Shown: positions 33,886-43,900 of the stretch, piece by piece
How positions within the stretch are numbered: the first letter of the stretch is position 1
How the letters are laid out: every line of letters starts with the position of its first letter
From: Turnera subulata
Taxonomy: Eukaryota; Streptophyta; Magnoliopsida; Malpighiales; Passifloraceae
DNA: 64,000 bases
Direction: 5' to 3'
Assembly: GCA_028386065.3 (NCBI GenBank)
Contig: JAKUCV010005600.1
Span: forward strand, 230,379 to 294,378
The notes under the pieces: generated by a model
Databases searched by the model: none
What the model saw: only the letters and a program-made list of their open reading frames with translations
What the model was told of the DNA's origin: nothing
Position numbers and translations under genes: made by a program

Positions 33886-34562
33886 ATGTCTTCCCCAGCT
33901 ACTGTTTTCTTTATTGAGGGTGCCTCTCTAGGAAGAAGAAATAGGTTAGCTTATAGTATGGTGAACGAGCAGCAAGAGGAATTACCGAATGATCTGGCGA
34001 GAATTTCTCGTTTAGTGTTTGTTGATGAACTATATTCATCAAGGTTCTTTGTAACTCCTGTGGAAGAAACATTCTTCCTAGAGGACCAAAGCAATCTAAG
34101 GGCTTCCTTTTATGGTTCGGCTAGTTATTTTTCATATCTAATAGACTGCAGGATTTTTAGCTAGAGCCTTCATGTCAAATTTTAAATCAAAGCAGTTATT
34201 ATCAGATTTCCATGATGGCTCGGAGCGTCCCAAGGGTGACTGGGTTACCACCTACATGGCCTAAGGTACGACTTTTACTGTGGAATTGCAGGGGTGTAGC
34301 AAGAAGGTCTCAAGACTTTGTGCGTACCTTAAGGGATCTGAAGAATTGGTACAAGCCTAACATGGTACTGATTACTGAGACTTTGTGGCAAGCAGGAGAG
34401 AATCATGGTGTGATTCCACTTCGTTTTCCTCCAAAGAATCGGTTTGAGATACCTGGAGAAAACAACATGGGTGGTATGTGGTTCTCCTGGAACGACAGTG
34501 TTAAGGTCAACATTAATGGTGAGGCTCAGAGTTTCAGGGTTAATGTTGAACCCAATAGATAG
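33886..34562 (+). pseudogene. antisense cargo protein, Copia-type copy, frameshift plus internal stop
   Basis: This is the homologue of 15830-16513. The N-terminal part (33886 to about 34125) and the C-terminal part (about 34165 to 34562, stop TAG 34560) align along the whole length of the other copy. A small net deletion near 34130 shifts the frame, which then ends at 34162-34164, and a TAG lies in the old frame where the other copy has an Asn codon. Here the GGMWFSW motif near 34470-34490 is intact and the natural C-terminus (about 24 residues beyond it) is present. Of 19 aligned codons from VFF to SM near the start, one changes the amino acid (Val/Ile) and 12 differ only synonymously. The gene reads opposite to the retroelement, with its own TATA box. 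Confidence 0.78.
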
Positions 34563-35424
34563 ATTACTGTTTAAAAATATGTATGAGAACCATTCTTCTT
34601 TGAATGTTCTCCAGTTATGTATCAGTTTATGCAATAATAATATGCATGTTTGCTTTGAGCCTTTTTCCATTCATTATCTCATTTACGCCCACAGGCACAA
34701 ATAATTATACTATTTTATTCGCTTCAGGGAATAGATCAGAGTCAATTTATCGGGATCCATAATGATTCATTTTATTACTAGGGGTGTCTGTACTCTTCAA
34801 GAGTATATGCTCTTCCAGAGCGTAAATATACGATCTTCTAGATCATATTAAAACATGCGTTCTTCAGGAACATATTAGGATTTATGCTATTCTGAAGCAT
34901 GTTAATCTTTTTTCTCATTTCGAGATGTCATAATATGTTATATTGACATCCACACATATAATTCTCCCCCTGTGGATGTCAATTTTGCATTGTCTTCGAG
35001 ACTATGTTTGAGGCATTATTCTAGAAACAATTATAAAGTATTGAAAAGTAAATAAAATAAATTGCAATGCGTATTAATTTAAACTGAACATAAAATAAAT
35101 TGAATATAAAATAAATTGCTCCTTCAGGGTAAGCAAGTATATTATCCACCTTCTGGTGGTTATATAATTTCCATCTTCTGGTGGTAATAGCTTTTATTTT
35201 CGATTTTTCTTTAAAGGATCTTCAGGATCTTTGGAACTTTAAGACTTCCAGTCTTCGTTGTATTTTTTTTTATTGAGTCTGCTGGACTCTTATATTTAGT
35301 CTTCCAGACTATTATCATGTAAATTCCTGTCCGCATTTGTTACCTATAATAAATTTCTTCTGGAAATTATAAGGGTCTTGAATAACATAGTGTAAATAAA
35401 ATTAAAGACAGAAATGAAAGAAAT

Positions 35425-35712
35425 AAACATGGGCCTCTCGTTAAGTAGCCCAATGAAGAATTGAATAACCGAAAAATTAAAAGCAATGGGCCTTACATAA
35501 ATTAGCCCAATTAAAATTAAATAAACAAAAAATTAAATGCAATGGGTCTTGTATGAGCCCATTCAAAACGTAGATTAAAGCAAGAAAATAAATATAATGG
35601 GCCTTTTCATAGCCCAAGCGAAAAATTAAATGCGAATGGGCCTTGTACGAGCCCAAAACGTAAATGAAATTAAAGCGAGAAATTAAATGCAATGGGCCTT
35701 TTAATAGCCCAA
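35425..35712. repeat. tandem units with GGGCC...AGCCC inverted repeats
   Basis: Six roughly 45-60-bp units each carry GGGCCT or GGGTCT, 9-11 bases, and then AGCCC, separated by A-rich spacers (AAAATTAAATGCAATGGGCC). They lie in the leader region between the Copia 5' LTR and the cargo gene. Confidence 0.75.
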
Positions 35713-35744
35713 TCGCAATTTAAATAAAAAAAACATAAAAAAAT

Positions 35745-36025
35745 ATGCTTACTCAATAAATCTTTCAGTAGTAATATATACTATATCATACTTATACCCG
35801 GTTATTATTCCGGTATATAAAAAAAAACATAAAATACGCTTACTCGATAAATCTTTCAGCAATAATAATAGTATAATAATAAAGAATATAAAATATATAC
35901 GCTTACTCGATAAATCTTTCAGCAGTAATAATAGCATAATAATAGAGAACATATAATATACGCTTACTCGATAAATCTTTCAGCAGTAATAATAGCATAA
36001 TAATAGAGAATATATAATATATAGA
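35745..36025. repeat. four tandem units of about 61 bp
   Basis: CGCTTACTCGATAAATCTTT followed by CAGCAGTAATAATAGCATAA recurs at about 35838, 35900 and 35961, with a diverged first copy at 35748. They lie next to the primer-binding site of the Copia-type element. Confidence 0.85.
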
Positions 36026-36085
36026 AAAAAAGATGAAAATAGTAATAAAAGAAAGTTTTAGAAATAAATACCTCAGTAGGATAGA

Positions 36086-36102
36086 GACTCGTGCTGATAA
36101 CG
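36086..36102 (-). other. primer-binding region of the Copia-type element
   Basis: On the minus strand CGTTATCAGCACGAGTC follows the 5' LTR. TATCAGCACGAG-type words next to the LTR are common in plant Copia elements; the priming tRNA is not identified here. Confidence 0.5.
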
Positions 36103-36512
36103 TGTAATAAAAGTAGATAATTAATACTCCTAGAACAGGGTAAGTCTTGCCGCTTGTTGCACCAAAAATTCAGCTCTCAAATATACTCCTTTTGTACAAC
36201 CAAGACTGCAAACTCGGTCGTTTCTAGTTTATCTTCGGTACTCGCTTGACCCTTTTACTCTCTTGGTGTGAGATGGAGACACAGCATATATTAAAGAAAT
36301 GAAAGTTGTGGAACAACTAGTAAAATAGACTAGAGAAATAACTATTTTATTGGGGAGTTTCGTCATTTCGTTAGGGAGTACACTTTGGTACATCTCTCCA
36401 TTACATGTGGTCAAGGCTACATGAGCTTATATAGTCTTAGAAGCAGCAGGTGGATGGGAACAAGTTGTTGGATAGTCTGTTCATGACATTCACGTTTTAT
36501 AAATTTATAACA
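36103..36512 (-). repeat. 5' LTR of the Copia-type element
   Basis: 410 bp. Its inner edge has TGTAAT where the other LTR has TGTTAT. A minus-strand TATA box near 36430 would drive leftward transcription of the element. Confidence 0.92.
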
Positions 36513-36517
36513 CTTTT

Positions 36518-37140
36518 TCTTTTGTTGTTTAATTTATATTTTTTGTTTTAGGGCTCAGTGATGTATGTTTAAATATGAAAATTTAATTTTTATTTATATG
36601 GTTATTGATAGTTTATTTTATTTATTTTTCTGATTTATATTCTATTTTCTGTTTAAAGGTTTTTCTGAATGATAATTTTTTTATTGATTTTTCTAATTTA
36701 TATTTTTTAAAAATTAATCTCTTATGTTTTTTTATTTTTTAATATTAATTAATTATTTTTTATTTTTACTTCTGTTGTTTAATATTTTTGTTGTTTTAGG
36801 GCTCAATGATCCATGTTTAACTTTAAAAAATTAATTATTATTTATATTATCATTAAATATGGTTTTTAAAATTTATTTTTCTGATCGATATTTTATTTTT
36901 TATTTAAAATTTTATATAATATTTTTTATTCATTTTACTGATTTATGTTTTAAAAATTACTCTCTTCTATTTTTTTTTGTTATTATTAATTAACTCTGTT
37001 AACTTTCTCTTCTATTGTTTAATATTTTTTTTATTATTTTCATGGTCAATAATGCAAGTTTAAGTTTACAAAATTAGTTATTATTTATATTATTATTCAA
37101 TACTTTATTTTATTTATTTTTCTGATTTATATTCTAATTT
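36518..37140. repeat. AT-rich degenerate tandem repeats, right part
   Basis: This continues the array interrupted by the Copia element. Units beginning TTTTAGGGCTCA(A/G)TGAT and followed by GTTTAA and ATTATTATTTATAT occur near 36546, 36793 and 37033, about 240 bp apart. They match units at about 30065 and 30265 left of the Copia element. Confidence 0.65.
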
Positions 37141-37969
37141 TTATCTTAATAATTTTTTATTTATTTTCCAAATCTATATGAAAAATGAAAAAAATGAATT
37201 AAAAATGTATAATTTGGAAACAAATTATGTGCAAACACTATTTTCTTATACAAATATGCCCACACCGTATTGTAAATTTGTCCAAGCCAAATAATAAATA
37301 CATTCTTCCTAATTTATTTATTTATTTTTTTTCATCTGATATTCAGACTTTTGCACCAACTAATCCAACCCAAGTCGGGCACCGGAGTTTCCTTTTTTTT
37401 AATTTTATTTTATTACACTTCTACCCAAAAATTAAACACACGGCTTAAGACCTGACATATATATATTGATTTTGCCATCTCTGATCCCTACTGCTAAGGT
37501 ATGATCGGCATAGACCACGGGCGTACAAGGAAAATGAATTAAAAAACAGTTGACATCGAAGAACTTGGATACCAACTAACTCTCCCATGCAAACTACGTA
37601 GGCATGCAAATCTGAAAAGACAACATGCATTGGTGAGGATGCAACCTAGACCTGCCACTTACATAAGTATGAAAGTATGCCGCCGTTGGTACATGAACAT
37701 GTGACATTTAAAGATTTTGAGCTCTCCAGAACCCAGCACAGAAGCTTGGCTCAAAAGACATCTGAAAATAGTTAAGATGTGAAATTGTGTTAGAACTCTT
37801 AATGGCTTCAGATAAAGGCTAGATGCTATTCTACTAATTTACACTATTTAAGGCTCAGAGTAGAATCTGGCCTTCTTGATCTTCAAAAGGCGTCCACAGG
37901 TATATGAGGCGTTTTCAAAAGGGACATTACAAGATATCTTTTATGAGACCTGATCCTTTGTCCAAAGAA
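37141..37969. other. 3' flank and 3' UTR of the RPRD1-like gene
   Basis: The right part (about 37680-37969) is probably the 3' UTR of the minus-strand gene. The rest is AT-rich intergenic DNA. No other gene is supported. Confidence 0.45.
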
Positions 37970-40900
37970 TCACTGCCGGGGCACTGGAGGTGTTGCTGGC
38001 TGATGACCTTGCCCATAGAAACCAATTCCAGGCGGCCTATAATATCCTCCGGTGGCTGACGTCTGTTGTTGCTGCTGCTGTTGTGGTGGCTGAGCTTGCG
38101 ACGACTGCTGTGGCTGAGAAGCAGGCCTTGCCAATCCCATTGCAACATGAGGTGGTAGTGGAGGAGGGGGCGGTAGTTGATTAGTTCCATACCCAAATGG
38201 CATTACCCCTACCATCATCCCCTGAGTCTGGACATATTGATTTGACGATGTATTTCCAGAAGACACAGGTGGTGGTGGTGGCAAAAGTGGTAATGCTCCA
38301 AATGAAGCCTGTGTCTGGTTGGATTGTGACATAGGTTGCATGCTTGTGGACGGCGGCACAAGAGGCATACTGGTGATGGCCTGCTGCTGTAAGGGGCCAA
38401 AATAAGTAGGGTTGCTCACATCAGAACCAATTCCATCAGATGCGGACAATGGTTTGTCAAGTTTCGGCCGTTTTTCTGGGGGGAACATGTTTAAGGAAGC
38501 GCTGAATCCAGTTGATCTTATGCTACCATTCATGGAGGCAGCTTCCTCAGCAACAAGGGATGAGAGAACAGACGTAAGCATTTGTGCAGATGATGTAGAT
38601 GCAGCAAGTTTAGCAGCAACAGCCGCTGCAGCTGCTTTCTTGCTCTCTTCGTCAGTAGTAATCACTGGTGCAAAGGAAACCATGGGTTGAGAAAGAGGTT
38701 GTGGAGGTGGGGTGCTGGATGGTGGAAATGGAGATTTGTTGTCCACAACTTTTGTGGTCCCTAGCGCTGGCACCGCAGCAGCTACTGGGGGCACAGAAAC
38801 AGCGACCAAAGCCATTCTTTTCCTCAGATTGCTCGCTTGCTCAATCTCAGCTCGAGCAACCTGCATGTTAATCAAAAGACATCGATTGCTTAGCAATGCA
38901 TTAGAGACAACAACTCAGACCAACAAAACAACATAATAAACTAAAACAAGTTTACACAGGAATTGCGCATGCTCCAGAAGGCAAGCTAGTTTGAATTCAG
39001 TTGGTATTTGATATGAAATAATTTCCTTGCCGAGTTTGAAGGAGAAGTGAAGAATGTCACCATAGACTAAAATCTAAAAGAAACGTTATCCAAAATAACA
39101 CTGGTGTCACTCAAAATCAAAATTCTTTGGAGAAAGTAAAATCTCCTTGAGCTCACTTTAGGACAAAGTATTATTGGTTATATGATAGCAACAACATTGA
39201 CCAGCCTGACACCTCATTCAATGGAGCACTCTTTGCAAGATGTTTCTCAATAACGTTAGACTACAGAAGTTTAAAAAAGGACAGTTAAGATCAGGAAACC
39301 TTTCCCATTGATAAGCTAATTGAGAAAAATCAGATATCCACATCAAAAAGCACTTTAAATCACTTAACCATTAAGTCTTACCTTCCCTAATTTTAAGAAT
39401 CAGCAGAAACCACACCCAATACAGAAAGAAGTTTCAACTCAACTCTCAAACTGTAACCTAATTATGTTCCTATATTCCAATTAGAAAAAGAAAGAAACCC
39501 CCATTTCTCTATCTATTTGGTTTGATTTTCGGTCACCAGCCTGATCACAAGGAACCTTGGATGGTCTGATTGATATCCTGACCCAGACCACTAAATGAAT
39601 ATAATTCAATTCAACGAATTTGTACTTCTAACACCCCATCCTCTTCGCAAAAGACTTTCAGTAAGCAACACAATCACGGACTAGACTTTAAAGCTTAAAA
39701 AGAATTATGCACTTTCTATGGAATTCTATGGCACCTAATATCATCAATACCACCAAAGAAGCTGGACGATAAAAGGGCCAACCTCCTTCCCACTCTACCT
39801 TTCTGAAAAGCCAAGTATAACCTCAATGCATTAGAGGATAATACAGCCATTGTTTCGATAAACATAAAAGATACCGGCACCATCAACCAACACCATTCAG
39901 GTGAAACAGAAGGAACAGCTAGAAAAAAAAAAAAAAAAGATAAAAAGTGCAAAAATGGTTCCCCACATGTCTTCAAAGCTAAAGAGTGCTAGCTATCAAA
40001 GAGCAAAATAACAAGAGTTTCTCTTACAGAAACAAAAGAAAAAATTAGGAGCACCACATTCAAGAACTTCTATTATTATTTTCCCTGATACATTGCTTAA
40101 TCTGACTGTATTTTAAACATGCACAATCAATGATTGCAATTTACAAGCTTTGCAGATAGCCAAATGATTGTGTCTGTAAAGAGTGATACCAGGACACAAT
40201 AAACTACAAACCTGATTTCTGACATCTTTTACATCCGAAACAGAACAGGCACATTACTTGAAGTAGAATCCTCTGAATTATCAGCATTGCTTACAATTTA
40301 GAGCATAATGGGTCAAAAGCACACCCATCGTTTCTTTTTTTTTCAGAAGAGAAGAAATCTAAACAAGTTTAAATACTTGAATTGCCTCCTTCTCTCCCCC
40401 TTGAATCCTATTTTGCAGACTATTAAGCAAAACCTATTCAAGCTCACTATAGATTGCATATAACATGAAGACTTTATGAAGAATAATTAAAACATTAGCG
40501 ACATCAAAAGCATCGGGCATTAATATTAGAATAAACAATAACTGATGAACAGTTCAATGCCTGGGGATATGGAAATTCTCAATTGTCCTATCTTCTTTCC
40601 GTGGCATAAAAGTCTATATAGTTTCAGATTTACCGTGAATGCTATCTCAGCATTAGATTCAACAACCTCAAATCCATCGCTTTAGCTCGGAAGAAATTGT
40701 TCGCAATCATGGAGCTTGACATTTGAATATTCTTGCCTTTAAAATGTGTATTCTGAGGTTCTATATGTCAACAAGGAACCATGCTCAAGGTGGATCTCAA
40801 CAAGGACCACCTGGCCTTCTCAACTAATACACGCGAACCTTAGCAAACTCAGTCCCCAAGTTTATATACAATAATACTATGTTATGACAGTGTACTTTTA

Positions 40901-43900
40901 CTTCGAAGAGGTTCCTTGTTGAAAGCCAACATAAACAACCTAGTGGAATGGAGGTATCATTCAAAAATGTAACAGTAGAAACTGAAACTGAGGTATCCGT
41001 ACCATTGGGCTTGTAGCTCATTGGTACTCTTGGAAAAAGCAAGAGGTGTGAGGTCTCGGGTTCGAGTCCTATCTTTCATCGACTAGTATCAAAAAAATTG
41101 AGGTTTCCATCAAAAAAAATTGAGGTATCCTTTATGGTATAAGAATAGAGAACTATCATAAATAGAATGCAGTAGCCACCTCAAAATTGAACACAAACAG
41201 GCTTCTTCAATATCAAAAACGACAATAACAGAAGGGAAAAAAAAAAACTTTTGGAGGAGTTTGTGGACCCGAGTAATGGCAAAGAGGCTCTGACACTCAC
41301 ACTGTAAGAGCCCAAGCATGAAAATAATTAGGGGTGAGCAAAAATCCCGAGCCGATCCAACCGAGCCGATACCGACCGAAAACCGACGGTATCGGCTCGA
41401 AATTCATGGGATTTCAGCGCCACCCCTGAAAGTTATACCGTGCCGATTGTAGTGTCGAAGTTGCTCGGTATGGCAAGGTCGGTACTGTCGGTTTTCGGTA
41501 CAGGCCGATACCGACAAAACCCAACCCATCCTAACTTAAATACCCAGCCCATCCTAATTTAAATTACCCAACCCATCTTATTCCTAAGGCAACCCAAAAA
41601 TAAATTAAACCCAGATCACTAACCCTAATCGAATATCGCAAACTCCCTGTCTCCTTCCCTCTTTCTTTTTCTCCATCCCTCTTTCGATTTTCTTTCTTTG
41701 AGTCTTGAGAACTGTCTTCCTCACTCTTTCACTTTCACTCAAAGAGCACAACACACTCACTCTCCTCCTCGCTTGTCTCTCCGTCGAGCCTGCATCAGAG
41801 CCGCAGCTCACAGCTGCCACATAGTCGCCCCCAACCAACCCACACACGCCGGCGCCGCCTTCGCCCTTCCACCCCCACCCATGCTGCGCACGGAGCACGC
41901 CATAGGTCACGGCAATGGTGCAACTCGCGTCCATACTCTCAAATCTAAAAGCTAAACCCAATACCCCTCCCTTGTCTTAACGACGAATCAATCCCCAAAG
42001 TCCCAAATCCAAAACCCCCAAATTCCCCAACCCTAATTTGCTCAATTCAAACAGTGATTCCCCAATCGTTGTTGCCTTGCTTGCTATTGCCTGAGTTGAG
42101 CCTAATTTTTTTATTTTATTGGTCTGTGATGGCAAAGGTTGGTATCATTGAATTGGTTGTGGGAAGCAATGATGGATGTTGTGTTTTTGTTGAGATTTTA
42201 CACCTTTGGAAAATGCAATGTTCTGGTGTATTGTGTTGGTGTCTTGCCAGTTTCGGTTAATCAATATACCGACCGAACCGACGTCGATATTAATCGGTAC
42301 CATGCCGATCGGTACTGAAGAAAAATCGGCACGGCATCGGTCGGAAATTTAGAGTAGTCGAAATAGTCGGTATATTGAGCAATCGGCACGGTACGTACCG
42401 TACCGACGATTTGCTCACCCCTAAAAATAATAGCATCAAGAGGCTTAAGGACATAAAAACATGCATCATCATGAAACCGCATTGGTATATCATTTTACTA
42501 AAACACATTCTCATAGGAACCCATATTCTTTTCTTAGTTCTGGAACAATGTCATCTTAAACAAACTAGTTATTTCTAGCATTTTACATTGAGTTTATTTC
42601 CAATTTAGACATGGAAGTCCAAAATGGTGCGGTTACCTGAGTCGTAATGCTAGAACAGAGTTTGTGCCAAGGACTCTTCCAGAACTATGAAAGTAATTTA
42701 GAGTTAGGAAGGATCAGGTGGGAAGAAATTTGGCATATAAGGCAGGGCAAACTCATACCTACTCCAAGTCTAGTCAAACCCAAATTTGACCCAATTAACA
42801 CCTAAAAACCTGACCCCCAGAGCTGGATCCAAATGTTTGTCCATTGGATCATTTGAAATGTCATATCCCCACCACTAATCACAATATTGATCGACTTCAC
42901 AAAATTCCAAAGCCATTATTGCCAACTCAAAACAAAACGCATACATGTGATAGTCATATGTTAAAACAATTTATCAATGTAAAAGCATGGAAGATGTTTA
43001 CATACTATAAGTTCCTTTATTTAGAACATATAGGATCTCGTGGTTGATGCTTCTAGTTGCTGCAACAACTACATAGGGGACCAACTCTGAGAAGTTCTTT
43101 AATGTTGACAGATGTCTATTTCAATTCAAAAACACCTAATGCATCAGAATATTTAACTGGCATCACTGGATCGAAAGGAAGACAAGAACTGTACAATTCT
43201 GGTTTTGATTGATCCACATAAAATATGAGTGCGGGGAGCTTGCATTGTCAAAGGCAGAACACTTTCTGCTGTTTTGACCTGGGGTGGTCTAAACCTCATT
43301 TGATAGGGATTTGAGATGGTAGAATCCAAATGCAGAGCAACTAAAAGCATTTGAAGAGTAAGATACTGAAGGAATGTACTTAAAGCCTTCGAGATGATGC
43401 AAGTCAGGAATGAAGAGGTAGGAATTTCCATGCAAAAGGGATACAAACACCCACCACATCATGACTAAGCCGGTAGATAGGTTCATTCTCTCTCAGTTTT
43501 GCTAAATAAATACCACAATGAGGGTAAAAGAAACATGTTGCTACATGTCAAAAGAAATGGAAAATGCCCAGCTCTAGATAAGCTGAATAAGAGCAAGTCT
43601 CGCATGTTTAAAGCATTTTGTCCCTTCTTCCTGAAAGCCAAAGCCTCACTGAGAAATTTTAGAAGTACTTAAACACATTGCATAAACCTCAAAGTCGCAT
43701 AATAATGCCCAGAAACATGTGCCAACATTACACTGGAGCAGCATAAATAGCACAGGTCTTGAGAGAGAGTGCCTTGTAAGGCCTTCTTGCTTGTGCAAAT
43801 CATTGGCATCAATTCTTTCATGGATTGCTGAAAAAAAAAATACTTCCTCTTCGGAATAAACCATAGCACTAAAAATGAATTTAGTCAGACATATGTTTAA

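Larger units (their letters stand above)
31426..35368. repeat. dispersed short hairpins with TTCNR-type loop in the Copia interior
   Basis: At least seventeen inverted repeats with 4-6-bp perfect arms surround a 5-nt core TTCAG, TTCAA, TTCTG, TTCCA or TTCTA (one TCCAG and one TGCTG). Positions include 31426, 31553, 31741, 31758, 32315, 32467, 32584, 33442, 33505, 33525, 34791, 34809, 34832, 34859, 35241, 35275, 35297 and 35352. Arm sequences differ from site to site, for example AAAGC/GCTTT, GAATCC/GGATTC, ACCAAC/GTTGGT and AATTTC/GAAATT. None was noticed inside the cargo ORF. Confidence 0.8.
30517..36512 (-). mobile_element. Ty1/Copia-type LTR retrotransposon, decayed pol, antisense cargo gene
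   Basis: Near-identical 410-bp LTRs (30517-30926, 36103-36512) differ at about seven positions. The TSD CTTTT lies at 30512-30516 and 36513-36517. Orientation is minus: the polypurine AAAGGGGAG abuts the left LTR, CGTTATCAGCACGAG follows the right LTR, and a TATATAAG box is on the minus strand of each LTR. The pol relics also read leftwards in Copia order (integrase, RT, RNase H). Where gag should be there is a plus-strand cargo gene (33886-34562), homologous to the one in the Gypsy-type element. The interior is full of short hairpins with TTCNR loops. Confidence 0.88.

Noticed and set aside
37990..38936. Plus-strand ORFs opposite the last RPRD1-like exon.
   Set aside because: They are shadows of a real, family-matching minus-strand exon.
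41000..41090. Possible tRNA gene (box A and box B present).
   Set aside because: The acceptor stem is not formed, and the segment is flanked by a target duplication with an A-rich tail, so a SINE fits better.
41605..41961. 118-aa minus-strand ORF inside the hAT element.
   Set aside because: No transposase or host-domain similarity. It runs opposite to a pyrimidine-rich leader-like region, so it was not called.
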